The notes below the pieces were generated by a model, which was not told the DNA's origin, made no database searches, and saw nothing but the letters and a program-made list of their open reading frames with translations. Below are positions 53,702-63,808 of a DNA stretch of 64,000 nucleotides, piece by piece (positions within the stretch are counted from its first letter, which is position 1; each line of letters starts with the position of its first letter). Made by a program: the position numbers and the translations under genes. Source of the stretch: Sediminicola luteus. GTDB lineage: Bacteria; Bacteroidota; Bacteroidia; Flavobacteriales; Flavobacteriaceae. The stretch covers positions 62,001 to 126,000 of the forward strand of contig NZ_NBWU01000008.1 in the NCBI RefSeq assembly GCF_002514735.1. Reading direction: 5' to 3'.

Positions 53702-55384
53702 TTAATATCCTGTATTCTGATTTAATATATTTCCACTTAAATCAATAGCATCCAAAGGAATGGGCATTAAGTCATAATGCGATTTGTATCCTTTGTATTT
53801 AGCAGGGAAATTCGCTTGTGATAAGGCCCTAGCTTCATTTACGATATAAGCATCTAGTACGGCACCGGCATTACCCCATCTTCTAAGATCAAAGAAACGG
53901 TGTCCTTCCATGCCTAATTCCAAACGTCTTTCGAAACGGATGGCTTTACGGGCAAATGCGGCGTCGGCAAACGAGGCATAAGGCTCAATTACATAATTGG
54001 CGGCAGGTGCGTCTCCAGCCTCGTTTAATACATAAGTACTGCTTTTGGCCCGGTTACGTACTTGGTTTACATAGTCAAGGGCAGCGGCCAAATCTGGTGA
54101 CGATTTTTCTGTAGCCGCTTCGGCACCCATCAACAATACATCGGCATAACGAATAATGTGGTAGTTGATTCCGGAACGCTGTTGACCCCAAGAACCTGTT
54201 CCACGGTTACCATCTTCACCGGCATAGTATACATTCTTTTTAGGAAGATATGGCCCTGAGATATCTGAATGGGCGGCACGGATCCAGTCTTTACCTACCA
54301 TGGTGCCCCAACCGTTATAATCTATACCACGACGACCTACTGTAAAATCGATACGGGGATCAAGATTACCGGCATGAGGGGTGAAGGGTTGGTCACTGTC
54401 AATACCTGCATCATTCGCGATATCAGCTTGGTTATAAGTGTCTAGAAGCGGCAATCCTGAGGCATCGGTCTGAAAGGTGTTCGCTAAATCTTGGGTTGGT
54501 TGGTAAAAACCACAGCAAGAGTTAAAGGGTCCACCACCAGGGAAGTTCAAAGTTCCACCTAAGTTACCATTAAAAGATTGTCCTTTATCGGCTGCAAACT
54601 GGATCGAAAAGATGGTCTCGCTACTGTTATCGCCTGCCAACCTGAAATTGTCGCCATATTCGGCGATCAAGGCATAAGGCCCGTTATCGATAACATCTTT
54701 AAAGAATCCAAATGCGGCATCGTGCTTCCCTTGGTACAAGGCTACTTTACCCATATAGGCTTTCGCGGCCCAAGAGGTAGGTCGACCCGGGGAGTCTTGT
54801 GATGCTGGCAAGTTGTCGATGGCAAATTGAAAATCGGCCTCGATCTTATCCCAAATTGGTCCAGGGTTCGGTTGGTTAAATTCGGTAGCCGCATAATTCT
54901 CTTCAGAAATATAGGCGGGGTTTCCGAAAATGCGCTGTAACTCAAAGTTAAAATGCCCACGTAAAAACCTGGCCTGGGCCAATTGGTTGGTGAAATCGGC
55001 CCCTTCTACTTGGCTGATCAGGTCGATAACCGCATTGGCACGGTTTACCCCAGCATATAAGCCTTGCCACTTGCCTAAGAAATAGCCATTGGCCGTGGTC
55101 CAAGTCATCATTTCAATATCGAAAAGGTTGGCCTGATCCCCATCGGTACTACCTTTGTGGGCATCGTCAGAAATGGCATCGAACCACCAATTGTCTCCAG
55201 AACTGGTCCAGCCCCCAGTACCCCCTAATCGGGCATAGGCACCGGTAAGTTTCAAATCAACTCCTTGGGCGTTTTGCAAGGCCTCGTCGGATAATGCCCC
55301 AATGGGCGAAATTTTGGTAAAATCGTCGCTACAGCTAAATACAGCTGCTAAAAGAACGAAAGTATATAAGAATTTCTTTTTCAT
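53702..55384 (-). CDS. susD-like: SusD/RagB-family nutrient-binding lipoprotein
   Basis: This 560-residue lipoprotein (lipobox VFSC, Cys18) has the SusD start (DDFTKISPIGAL), helical core (QARFLRGHFNFELQRIFGNP near 140-160) and C-terminal signature (AIRFERRLELGMEGHRFFDLRRWG parts near 495-520, then LMPIPLDAID). It is 5 bp after the SusC stop codon and is its partner. A Cys-Cys pair (FNSCCGFY, about 290) is unusual and might make a local disulfide. Confidence 0.95.
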   Translation of the reverse strand: MKKKFLYTFVLLAAVFSCSDDFTKISPIGALSDEALQNAQGVDLKLTGAYARLGGTGGWTSSGDNWWFDAISDDAHKGSTDGDQANLFDIEMMTWTTANGYFLGKWQGLYAGVNRANAVIDLISQVEGADFTNQLAQARFLRGHFNFELQRIFGNPAYISEENYAATEFNQPNPGPIWDKIEADFQFAIDNLPASQDSPGRPTSWAAKAYMGKVALYQGKHDAAFGFFKDVIDNGPYALIAEYGDNFRLAGDNSSETIFSIQFAADKGQSFNGNLGGTLNFPGGGPFNSCCGFYQPTQDLANTFQTDASGLPLLDTYNQADIANDAGIDSDQPFTPHAGNLDPRIDFTVGRRGIDYNGWGTMVGKDWIRAAHSDISGPYLPKKNVYYAGEDGNRGTGSWGQQRSGINYHIIRYADVLLMGAEAATEKSSPDLAAALDYVNQVRNRAKSSTYVLNEAGDAPAANYVIEPYASFADAAFARKAIRFERRLELGMEGHRFFDLRRWGNAGAVLDAYIVNEARALSQANFPAKYKGYKSHYDLMPIPLDAIDLSGNILNQNTGY

Positions 55385-55389
55385 TTTTT

Positions 55390-58300
55390 TTAGAACTTAA
55401 GGTTAACACCAAGCGTATAGATTTTCGAAATCGGATAGGTACCGGTATCTACACCGATGGTCCTTGCATTTCGTGCGCCAACTTCAGGATCCATACCGGA
55501 GTAATCGGTAATGGTAAACAAGTTGGTACCCTGTAGGTATACCCTAAAATTGCTCATTCCCATCTTTTCGGTAATCTCGCTAGGTAGATTATAACCTAAT
55601 TGGAGGTTTTTCAATCGGAAATAAGACCCGTCCTCTACAAAATACGAATTCGGGTTGGTTTCTTCATTAACTACAGAGGTAGATAAAGCAGGTACACTTC
55701 CTCCCGTATTGCTGGTTGACCAAGCATCCAAAACGGCGGTTGTTCTGTTCAGGTTGAAAAAGGTCGGAAATTCGGTATAAATTCTTTGGTGATAGTAAAT
55801 ATCATTCCCCGAAGATCCGGTAAAGAAAGCCGAAAGATCGAAGTTCTTATACCCGGCGGTCAGGTTAAGACCATACGTGAAATCGGGGTGAGGGGATCCT
55901 ATATAATCCCTGTCCTCATCATTGATCACACCATCGTTGTTCACGTCTTTATACTTTAAACGGCCCGGGGCGGCACCGGCTTGGGTAGCATGGGCACTTA
56001 CCTCGGCATCGCTTTGGAAAATACCTTCAACCACACGACCATAGAAAGATGAAATGGGGCGACCTACCTCGGTACGGGTTACGGCACCTTGCCTAAAGCT
56101 ATCACCAGTATAGAAATCTGTGATCAATTCTGTAACTTCATTCTTATAGTGTGAAATGTTCGCGGTTACCCCATAAGAGAAACCAGAATCGGTTTGGTCA
56201 ATATAGCCGATGCTTAGATCAAATCCTTTATTACGCATAGATCCAAAATTTACATAAGGAGCAGCTGCGTCAATGGCCGTTGTACTAATCAAACTGTTAT
56301 CTTGTGAGATAAGGTCTTCGGTGTCGATTTGGTAGTATTCGAAACCTAAGCTCAATCGGCTGTCCAACATATCCATTTCGAATCCAATGTTCTTAGTCTC
56401 AGAAGTTTCCCATTTGATATCGGGGTTACCTACGGCGCTTAACTGGGCACCTGTTGTTGGACTTGCTCCGTCGAACGGATAAAAACTTCCAGATTCACTA
56501 ATCTCGGATATATTTAGATATGGGTTGGCCACAGGTAATTCTTGGTTACCCAATTGCCCCCAAGAAGCCTTGATTTTTAAACGGTTTATAAAGTCAACGT
56601 TAAAGAAATCTTCTTCACTGGCAACCCAACCGGCACTGAAGGATGGGAAAACCCCTACTTGGTTTCCTTCCGCAAAACGAGAGGTTTTATCCCTACGAAC
56701 CGTGGCCGTAAACAAGTAGCGTGATTTATAGGAATAATTGGCAGTTCCGAAAATAGAATATAAAGAAGAAGAATTGTCATAGGCAAAACCAATGGTAGGT
56801 GGTGCCGTACCATTCGATAATAAATAGAAGTTAGGATCTTCGAACAAATAGTCGTTACGGGAAATGTTCTTTCCTTTTTGACGTGTTTCCAAGGCTTCAA
56901 CACCCACTACGGCGTTTACATTGTGGTCACCAAAGGTTTTGTTGTAGCTCAAGGTATTCGACCAAACCCACTCGTAGCGGTTATAATCTTCCTCGGTGAG
57001 GGTGTTCGTAGATCGTGCTTCGGAGTGTTCCGGGTTTTTGGGGTTGAAAAAACGTCCGTCAAAGGCCTTTACATCTACACCCAAACTGGTTTTGAACTGT
57101 AAGCCATCCAAAATGTCAACAGAGGCGTATACATCGCCGAATACGCGTAATTCGGTTCTGTAATTGTCTTGGGCCCTAGATAGAATGGCGTATGGGTTTT
57201 CGGTATTACCCAAGCCTGCAGCCGCGGTATACGAACCTGCAAAGGCACCAGCATCGTCATAAACCGGAATCAAAGGGCTGGTTCGTAATGCGGTACCTAC
57301 TTGGTTTCCTGCACGGGTCTCAGAGAAAGAAACCCCCATATGCTCGCCAATTTTAACACGTTTTCCGATTTTAAATTCGGTATTGGCTCTAACGATTCCA
57401 CGTTTGTAACCCGTGAATTCTTGAACACCATCGCGGTTTAAGAAGCCAAGTGACAGAAATGATTTTCCGGATTCGGTACCGTTTTGTAGACTCACGTTAA
57501 TGCTTTGGGTAGGCGCGGTGCGGAAAATTTCATCCAACCAATCGGTACCTCCCGGTTGTACGGTAGCCGCAACGGGTACACCCTGCAATTGGGTAGGCAC
57601 AACGGCATTGGACCCATTACCATATTGTGGATGGTCTGGGGTAACCCCGGAGTTACTCTGGCTCTGGAAGATCATATCGCCATGCTGTTGGGCGGTCAAT
57701 AGGCCGGGTAGATCGCCTACTTTAGAAAAACCGGTATAGGTGTCCACACTCAAAGTGGCTTTCTCCATATTATATCCTCCACTTTTCGTGGTAACGATAA
57801 TAACCCCGTTAGCCGCACGAGCACCGTATATGGCGGCAGCACCATCTTTAAGTACGTTATATTGGTCTATATCGGCAGGGTTGATACTGTTCAAAATCGA
57901 AGCATCTTGGGTCTGTACCCCGTCAATGATAAACAAAGGTCCGTTAACATTGGTAGTTCCATACCCACGGACACGGATAACAGGTGCATCACCGGGCTGA
58001 CCTGGTGTGGTTACGGTAACACCGGTTACACGTCCTTGAAGGGCTTCACCAACACTTACTACAGGAACTTTGGTGGCTTCGCCAACATCAACTGAAGCAA
58101 CGGATCCCGTTAGGTCTCCCCTTGTTTGGGTAGAATACCCCAATACCACTACTTCGTCCAGTTCGTTCAAGTCTTCGCTTAAACTCACATTAATGGTACT
58201 TTGTCCGTTTACAGCGATTTCTTTACTGGCATATCCGACATAGCTAAATACTAAGGTAGCATCGCTTGAGGCGGTAATACTATAATTACCATCAAAATCG

Positions 58301-58530
58301 GTTTGTGCTCCTGTAGTAGTACCTTTTACTACTACACTGGCCCCTGGTAAGGGTACACCGTCTGCATCAGTAACGGTACCTGATACCGCCGACTGAAAGT
58401 TGCCTTCTGTAGTCGCAAAACCAAGTTGCGATATTAAAAGGCCACAAATCATCAGAAAGGTCTGTCCAAAGCGCAAGACCTTTTTCCCTAAGCCATAGGA
58501 AAGCCTAGGTAATCTAAAAGAGTTTTTCAT
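55390..58530 (-). CDS. susC-like: SusC/RagA-family TonB-dependent outer-membrane transporter
   Basis: This 1046-residue protein has a somewhat long N-terminus with a signal segment (FLMICGLLISQLGFA), a carboxypeptidase-regulatory-like domain (about 48-120: VSGTVTDADGVPLPGASVVVKG), a DEVVVLGYSTQ box, a plug (about 140-250, with PLFIIDGVQT and IYGARAANGVIIVTTKSG) and a barrel ending in a terminal Phe (GVNLKF). No STN domain and no adjacent regulator gene are seen, so its regulator is elsewhere. It heads a three-gene unit (SusC, SusD, UnbV-type). Confidence 0.96.
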   Translation of the reverse strand: MKNSFRLPRLSYGLGKKVLRFGQTFLMICGLLISQLGFATTEGNFQSAVSGTVTDADGVPLPGASVVVKGTTTGAQTDFDGNYSITASSDATLVFSYVGYASKEIAVNGQSTINVSLSEDLNELDEVVVLGYSTQTRGDLTGSVASVDVGEATKVPVVSVGEALQGRVTGVTVTTPGQPGDAPVIRVRGYGTTNVNGPLFIIDGVQTQDASILNSINPADIDQYNVLKDGAAAIYGARAANGVIIVTTKSGGYNMEKATLSVDTYTGFSKVGDLPGLLTAQQHGDMIFQSQSNSGVTPDHPQYGNGSNAVVPTQLQGVPVAATVQPGGTDWLDEIFRTAPTQSINVSLQNGTESGKSFLSLGFLNRDGVQEFTGYKRGIVRANTEFKIGKRVKIGEHMGVSFSETRAGNQVGTALRTSPLIPVYDDAGAFAGSYTAAAGLGNTENPYAILSRAQDNYRTELRVFGDVYASVDILDGLQFKTSLGVDVKAFDGRFFNPKNPEHSEARSTNTLTEEDYNRYEWVWSNTLSYNKTFGDHNVNAVVGVEALETRQKGKNISRNDYLFEDPNFYLLSNGTAPPTIGFAYDNSSSLYSIFGTANYSYKSRYLFTATVRRDKTSRFAEGNQVGVFPSFSAGWVASEEDFFNVDFINRLKIKASWGQLGNQELPVANPYLNISEISESGSFYPFDGASPTTGAQLSAVGNPDIKWETSETKNIGFEMDMLDSRLSLGFEYYQIDTEDLISQDNSLISTTAIDAAAPYVNFGSMRNKGFDLSIGYIDQTDSGFSYGVTANISHYKNEVTELITDFYTGDSFRQGAVTRTEVGRPISSFYGRVVEGIFQSDAEVSAHATQAGAAPGRLKYKDVNNDGVINDEDRDYIGSPHPDFTYGLNLTAGYKNFDLSAFFTGSSGNDIYYHQRIYTEFPTFFNLNRTTAVLDAWSTSNTGGSVPALSTSVVNEETNPNSYFVEDGSYFRLKNLQLGYNLPSEITEKMGMSNFRVYLQGTNLFTITDYSGMDPEVGARNARTIGVDTGTYPISKIYTLGVNLKF

Positions 58531-58934
58531 AAATGTTTGAGTTGTTTGTGTGTTGTTTTGTGTAATCGATAGTTACATGTTAATTGATTTTGGAAGTCAT
58601 AAAAATAGGGTCTATGATTTTTTTTCTTTTAGTTTTTTTAACATTTGAACAAAGAATTACGAAATATTGATCAATCATTGTGTTTGGGGTACACATATTT
58701 TAAGGGTTTTGCTGTTTTATTGCGAGAATTATAATCTGAGATTGTTGTTTGTAGCTTTTAATTGGCAGTTAAGCGAAGTTATGAATAGGAGATCCGTTGA
58801 AAACGGCACATAAATATCAATATGCTATAAAAAACGGCAATTTTTGTTTTTGGTTTTGCCTTGTTGTGAATTCAAGTTCCAGTTTTTATATACCGACCAA
58901 ACAGTATGTATTTGTTTTTTCTTAAATTTCCGTC
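58531..58934. other. 404-bp divergent intergenic region
   Basis: There is no coding frame. The stretch is strongly AT-rich and must carry the promoter of the minus-strand SusC unit and that of the plus-strand dipeptidase gene. No exact TAnnTTTG box was found on either strand. Confidence 0.4.
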
Positions 58935-59693
58935 ATGTATATATATTGTTTAGGTAGCCGCTTTAACTGGCTCATATTTATTTCGGTTTTCTTGATAGTT
59001 ATGGTTTCCTGTAAACCGAAACCTGCCGCTGATAAAATCAAGGGTTCTTCGTCGGATTCGATTCGAATATTGGGTACCGTAGCTGAAGAAGAACCGCTTC
59101 AGCCTGAACAGCTGCAACCGGACCCAGTTCCCTTATCCCAATTAGCCGATACTACCTTTATTCGCTTGGCCGATTATGACGATTCATTTGTATATGATAT
59201 GCGTTATGCTACCACTAATAATTTTCTAAAAGCCCAGGTATATGATTGTGCTGAGTGTTATACCCGGGTAAAGACCGCCAAAGCCCTAATTGAGGCCAAT
59301 GCGGTTTTTAAGAAAAAGGGGTATCGGATAAAATTCTTCGATTGTTATCGCCCCAATGCCGTACAATACAAAATGTGGGAAATAATGCCCAATCCGCAAT
59401 ATGTGGCCAATCCGGTTAAGGGTTCCATACATAATAAAGGAGGTGCCGTCGATATTACCTTAGTTGATGAAAACGGAAAAGAACTTGCCATGGGTACCGA
59501 TTTCGATTTTTTCGGTAAAGCCGCCCATCACGATTATCTCCAACATTCCGATACCATATTGGGGAATCGAAAACTTTTGAAAGCTATTATGGAAAAACAC
59601 GGGTTTTGGTCAATACGAACCGAATGGTGGCATTATAACCTTAGTGCTGCTTCTAATGATCCCGTGGCTAATTTTAAATGGAATTGTAAATAA
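58935..59693 (+). CDS. VanX-like D-Ala-D-Ala dipeptidase lipoprotein
   Basis: This 252-residue lipoprotein (hydrophobic segment and VMVSC, Cys26) carries a peptidase M15D domain: DMRYATTNNFL near 95, the substrate Arg in DCYRPNAVQ, zinc ligands His166 and Asp173 (SIHNKGGAVD), catalytic Glu230 and zinc ligand His233 (TEWWHY). The pattern matches the SxHxxGxAxD and ExWH motifs of VanX, DdpX and PcgL. It should cleave D-Ala-D-Ala dipeptides in the periplasm, more likely for peptidoglycan recycling or nutrition than for glycopeptide resistance, since no VanHA genes accompany it. The PI-PLC-like gene follows after 20 bp. Confidence 0.93.
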   Translation: MYIYCLGSRFNWLIFISVFLIVMVSCKPKPAADKIKGSSSDSIRILGTVAEEEPLQPEQLQPDPVPLSQLADTTFIRLADYDDSFVYDMRYATTNNFLKAQVYDCAECYTRVKTAKALIEANAVFKKKGYRIKFFDCYRPNAVQYKMWEIMPNPQYVANPVKGSIHNKGGAVDITLVDENGKELAMGTDFDFFGKAAHHDYLQHSDTILGNRKLLKAIMEKHGFWSIRTEWWHYNLSAASNDPVANFKWNCK

Positions 59694-59713
59694 ACCAAAC
59701 AAAACAGCCTCTA

Positions 59714-60847
59714 ATGCGTACTTATTTTTTTCGAACCGTCTATCTAAAGAGATTAACAAAGGGATTACATCTTTTTGTGTTATTGGTTTTTTTTGGTTGT
59801 ACACAGAACCAGCCTCCCCTGAAATTGAATCAAATTCAACTTATTGGTACCCATAACAGTTATAAAATGCATATGGATGCCGCGGTTATGGCACAAATAA
59901 AGCAATTGGATGGCCCATTGGCCCAATCGTTGGATTATGGGCACGAAAAGTTGACAGATCAACTCCATGCCGGAATGCGCAAATTAGAATTAGATATTTT
60001 GTACGATCCAGAAGGGGGTAGGTATAGTCATCCGCATGGTATCGTGTTGCAAAAGGCGGCAGGCATTCCCGTTGTCGAATTGGATACCTTAGTTATGGAT
60101 AAACCCGGATTTAAATTGTTGCATGTTCAAGATGTCGATTACAGATCAACGGTGCCTACCTTTAGTTTGGCCTTGAAAGAAATTAATACTTGGTCCGAAG
60201 CGCATCCCAATCATTTGCCCATCATAATAATGATCAATACGAAGGAAGATGCAGTGCCGGGCCGCCCCGATCTTACGGTACCCTTGGTATTCGATGATGC
60301 GGCCTTTTTGACCTTGGAAAATGAAATTGCCCAAGTATTTGGTGAAAAGGTTATTACCCCCGATGCAGTACGTGGGGCATATACAACTTTAAACGAGGCT
60401 GTTTTGGCGGGAGCCTGGCCTACCTTAGAAGAGAGTAAGGGCAGGGTGCTTTTTATAATGCTGGGCGGAAATGGGATAGGTACACGTTACGCCAAAGGAC
60501 ATCCGTCCTTAAAAAACCGTATGCTGTTTATCAATGCCCCGGAGGGAAGCGATGAAGCCGCCGTGATTTTCAAGGATGACCCCATTGCCAACCAACAAGA
60601 GATTCAGCGATTGGTAAAGGCAGGTTATTTAATCCGAACCCGAGCCGATGCCGATACCGAAGAGGCCCGAACGGGTGACTATACTAAAATGGAAGCGGCT
60701 TTTGCCTCTGGTGCCCAGATCATCAGTACCGATTATTATAAACCAGATCCCCGCTTCAAAACGGGGTATAAGGTGTCTTTTTCCGAAAACAAAACGTTTA
60801 GGGTAAATCCTATAAACGGGTCAACAGAAACTGCTTTAGTGGAGTAA
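59714..60847 (+). CDS. Ca2+-dependent PI-PLC-like phosphodiesterase lipoprotein
   Basis: This 377-residue lipoprotein (hydrophobic segment and FFGC, Cys29) matches the Ca2+-dependent phosphatidylinositol-specific phospholipase C group: QLIGTHNSYKM with the first catalytic His, LDYGHEKLTDQLHAGMRKLELDI, a second His in RYSHPHG, then the barrel strands FKLLHVQDVDY, LPIIIMINTKED and RVLFIMLGG. Related proteins hydrolyse phosphodiesters of inositol lipids or similar headgroups; in a bacterium that lacks PI the natural substrate is unclear. It lies 20 bp after the dipeptidase, probably in one transcript, and its stop is 2 bp from the stop of the convergent methyltransferase gene. Confidence 0.85.
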   Translation: MRTYFFRTVYLKRLTKGLHLFVLLVFFGCTQNQPPLKLNQIQLIGTHNSYKMHMDAAVMAQIKQLDGPLAQSLDYGHEKLTDQLHAGMRKLELDILYDPEGGRYSHPHGIVLQKAAGIPVVELDTLVMDKPGFKLLHVQDVDYRSTVPTFSLALKEINTWSEAHPNHLPIIIMINTKEDAVPGRPDLTVPLVFDDAAFLTLENEIAQVFGEKVITPDAVRGAYTTLNEAVLAGAWPTLEESKGRVLFIMLGGNGIGTRYAKGHPSLKNRMLFINAPEGSDEAAVIFKDDPIANQQEIQRLVKAGYLIRTRADADTEEARTGDYTKMEAAFASGAQIISTDYYKPDPRFKTGYKVSFSENKTFRVNPINGSTETALVE

Positions 60848-60849
60848 TC

Positions 60850-62031
60850 TTACGCTTTTTGGCAAACCAAAACCCATTTTTTGCCAGTTTGGTCTTGGGT
60901 GAAAAATAGATAGTGTTGTCCGCCATCTTTTATCTTGTGTTTTTTTCGAAGTGTTGCCACATCCAATGGGAAATTACGCGTACTAATGTTGGCTTTGGCG
61001 ATTCCTAGGGTCTTCATAGTCGCCTTGTTGTATTCGAATTTACCCGCAATTTCAAATCGGCGTCCGGGGAATATCTTTAAGGAATCGGAAGTGTAGAGAT
61101 GACTATGTTGGGCTAATTTATTGAGCTCAAAATTCCCACCTATCCATTTAAAAGCTCCCGATTTCATTAAGGAAGCGTTGGGTTCATAAAGATATTGTTG
61201 TGGTACGGAATAGAGGCTTTGGGTGGTAGCCTCGGCGTCCCAAGGTATTTGTGTTTTTTGCATGCCTTTTTCAGGTAGTAGGTTTACAGCTATGATCTTC
61301 GGGTTGCCTGCGTACCCCTTTTCGAGTGACCAAAGCAATTCTTTGACCTCGTTTTTTATCGCTACTATATGAATTTCACTAACCTGGGCCAAACTTTTCA
61401 ATCCCTGTTCCAAATCGAGGAGCGGAGCGGTTTTTATTAGAATGTGATCCGATTTTAAAAAGAACAACTCGAGATTTTCGATAACATCGGGTTGGCAATC
61501 TTCCAAAAGAAAGACTTTACCCTTGCGATCGCTCCTCCGTGAGGGGTCTACATAGATCCAATCCAGTGTGCTTTGTTGTTCCGTCAGCCAATCGAGACCA
61601 TTTTGGGCTTTAAATTCTATATTGTTCCGTTCAAGTATGGCCCCATTGTGTTGGGCCATTTCCGATAAAAGGGCATCTCTTTCGCAATGGGTTACTTGAT
61701 CCATCTGCTGTGAGAAATAATGGGCGTCGATACCGAAACCACCGGTGATATCGACCAAGTGTTTCCCGGAGACCAAGTTGGATTTGTATTGGGCGGTTAC
61801 TTCAGAGGAGGTCTGCTCTAAGTTAAGGGAAGGCGGATAATATAAACCCTCCGTCTTGTGCCAGGTAGGTAGCTTATCCTTACATTTTTGTCGTGAAGCC
61901 AGTTGTTGGGCCAATTCAGAGGCGGTTACCTCCGGAAAGGGAGACGCCTTTAGGGCAAAAGACCTAGGGTCTTGTGTGGCATGGGCCTTAAGGTAGGCTT
62001 GAACGGCATCCGACAGTATGGCTCTGTTCAA
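60850..62031 (-). CDS. THUMP-like-domain class I SAM methyltransferase
   Basis: This 393-residue protein has an N-terminal helical part (1-95), a Rossmann methyltransferase core (about 95-250) with VDITGGFGIDAHYFSQ (motif I), CERDALLSEMAQHN (motif II) and YVDPSRRSDRKGK (motif IV-like), and a C-terminal THUMP-like region (about 300-393: FKWIGGNFELNKLAQHS, NISTRNFPLDVATLRKKHKIKDGG). This architecture is conserved in Bacteroidota and the related bacterial families are thought to modify RNA; the target nucleotide is unknown. It is 5 bp downstream of the AI-2E permease gene. Confidence 0.85.
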   Translation of the reverse strand: MNRAILSDAVQAYLKAHATQDPRSFALKASPFPEVTASELAQQLASRQKCKDKLPTWHKTEGLYYPPSLNLEQTSSEVTAQYKSNLVSGKHLVDITGGFGIDAHYFSQQMDQVTHCERDALLSEMAQHNGAILERNNIEFKAQNGLDWLTEQQSTLDWIYVDPSRRSDRKGKVFLLEDCQPDVIENLELFFLKSDHILIKTAPLLDLEQGLKSLAQVSEIHIVAIKNEVKELLWSLEKGYAGNPKIIAVNLLPEKGMQKTQIPWDAEATTQSLYSVPQQYLYEPNASLMKSGAFKWIGGNFELNKLAQHSHLYTSDSLKIFPGRRFEIAGKFEYNKATMKTLGIAKANISTRNFPLDVATLRKKHKIKDGGQHYLFFTQDQTGKKWVLVCQKA

Positions 62032-62036
62032 AACGG

Positions 62037-63137
62037 TTATAGGTCTTTCGTGAGCGATTTTACGATTTTATTGTCCGATAAAAACTCCTTCAAGATCACC
62101 TTAATCGCAGTATAGCCTGGTACGGCTACCACCATCCCGGTTATTCCGAAAAGCAATCCGGCAATAATGATCACCAAAAAAATCTCCAAAGGATGCGATT
62201 TTACACTGTTCGAAAAAATAAAAGGTTGTGAAAAGAAATTATCTACCAACTGACCGATCATTACCCCAATGAGTACATAGCCCGTTTTGGGTAAGATTAC
62301 CGTACTGAAATCTTGTCCCAAATTGCTGGTCATGGTCAAAAATACCATTACCGCAGCCCCTATGATAGGCCCTACATACGGAATGATGTTGAAAAGGGCA
62401 CATAAAAAGGCAATAACCACCGCGTTTTCAATACCGATGATGAGCAGTGCAATGGTATAAATGGTGAATAGAATAAGCAGTTGGAACAAGATGCCTACAA
62501 AATAACGGCTCAAAAGGTTATTGATGCTATCAATGGAGCGCTTCATACCACCTTCCTTGGTGCTGGGGACAAAGGTAAGTATGGCGTTTTGCAGCAGTTT
62601 GCTGTCCTTTAGGAAGAAAAAGGAGATGAACAAGACCGAAAACAGGCCAATACTTACATCACCCACTGTGCCAACCAAAGAGTTCAACAGGTCGGGGATG
62701 AACCCTAGGTTTAGTCCTTCCAAAATATCTTTCTTAATGGTATTGGGTTCCAAAACCTGATTGACCGCACTAGGTGAGGCATCGAAATAGGTCAATATCT
62801 CGCTATACAATTGGTTGAAACTTTTTTGAAGCTGATCGATGTTCAAAAGGGAAAGGTTCCGGCTTTGTTCCGATACCAGCGGAATAAACATGGAAATAAG
62901 CCCGATTAAAACCCCGACCATGGCCAACATGGCCAATACCGTGGCCAAGGTATTCGGCATTTTTAGTTTTTTTCTAAAGAATATGACCATGGGTCTACCC
63001 AAAAGGGCAATAACACCGGCCATGGCCAAATAGGCGATTACCGATCTAACAGCATAGAGAAAGTAGAGTAAAAGGGCAATGCCCACAATAATGGCAACGG
63101 CCCTTAAAATGCCATTGGCAATGGTTTTGGTGGTCAT
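62037..63137 (-). CDS. AI-2E family transporter
   Basis: This 366-residue integral membrane protein has about seven to eight helices: two near the N-terminus (VGIALLLYFLYAVRSVIAY, then TVLAMLAMVGVLIGLI), a soluble middle segment (about 85-150) and a C-terminal block with LFNIIPYVGPIIGA, the family signature near 250, and QLVDNFFSQPFIF near 300. The family (TqsA/YhhQ-like, PF01594) includes exporters of small molecules and Na+/H+ antiporters. It is 3 bp downstream of the DUF4159 gene, so the three genes 63788-60850 are one operon. Confidence 0.93.
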   Translation of the reverse strand: MTTKTIANGILRAVAIIVGIALLLYFLYAVRSVIAYLAMAGVIALLGRPMVIFFRKKLKMPNTLATVLAMLAMVGVLIGLISMFIPLVSEQSRNLSLLNIDQLQKSFNQLYSEILTYFDASPSAVNQVLEPNTIKKDILEGLNLGFIPDLLNSLVGTVGDVSIGLFSVLFISFFFLKDSKLLQNAILTFVPSTKEGGMKRSIDSINNLLSRYFVGILFQLLILFTIYTIALLIIGIENAVVIAFLCALFNIIPYVGPIIGAAVMVFLTMTSNLGQDFSTVILPKTGYVLIGVMIGQLVDNFFSQPFIFSNSVKSHPLEIFLVIIIAGLLFGITGMVVAVPGYTAIKVILKEFLSDNKIVKSLTKDL

Positions 63138-63140
63138 AGT

Positions 63141-63788
63141 TTAGTTTTTAAACGCATAGTTTATAATGTTGGCGCCCATTTGAAGGGCCTTTGTGCGCAC
63201 CTCTTCGGGGTCGTTATGTACGGCGGCATCTTCCCAGCCATCGCCCAAATCGCTTTCAAAGGTGAATAATAGTAAAAGTCTACCTTCATCAAAAACGCCA
63301 AAAGCCTGGGGTCGTTTACCGTCGTGTTCGTGTATTTTGGGTAAACCGTTGGGGAAAGCAAATTTTTCCTTGAAAATCGGATGGTCGGCCCCAAGTTCTT
63401 CCCAGTTTTTATTGGGGAAAATTTTCGGGAGTTCCTTTTCGAAATAAGGCCGCATACCGTAGTTGTCATCAATGTGTAAAAATCCACCTGACAAAAGATA
63501 GGTGCGTAGGTTAGATGCCTCTTCTTGGGTAAAGAAAACATTTCCATGGCCGGTCATATGTACATACGGATACTGAAAAAGGTCGCTGCTTCCTACTTCT
63601 ACGGTTTCTGGCGTGGCGGCTATTCGGGTGCCCAATTGACTATTACAAAAACGAATTAGGTTGGGCAGGGCCGTGGGGTTCGAATACCAATCGCCACCGC
63701 CTCCGTATTTGAGTACGGCCAGTTGTTGGGCCTGAGCTGTACCCAAGCCTAAAAGACAAATGGCGGCAATTACGGTAAGTACGCGCAT
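63141..63788 (-). CDS. DUF4159 family exported protein
   Basis: This 215-residue protein has a signal peptide (GLGTAQAQ) and the DUF4159 core: [42 protein letters not shown] and [17 protein letters not shown], resembling the glutamine-amidotransferase-like fold of the larger family members. Known relatives in Bacteroidota are of this short exported form without a defined function. First gene of the operon with the AI-2E permease. Confidence 0.9.
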   Translation of the reverse strand: MRVLTVIAAICLLGLGTAQAQQLAVLKYGGGGDWYSNPTALPNLIRFCNSQLGTRIAATPETVEVGSSDLFQYPYVHMTGHGNVFFTQEEASNLRTYLLSGGFLHIDDNYGMRPYFEKELPKIFPNKNWEELGADHPIFKEKFAFPNGLPKIHEHDGKRPQAFGVFDEGRLLLLFTFESDLGDGWEDAAVHNDPEEVRTKALQMGANIINYAFKN

Positions 63789-63808
63789 GGCTTTACGAAC
63801 TAATTGTT

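Noticed and set aside
58935-59693. Vancomycin resistance determinant
   Set aside because: Only a VanX-like dipeptidase is present, without VanH, VanA-type ligase or VanRS. Such lone copies are common and not linked to resistance.
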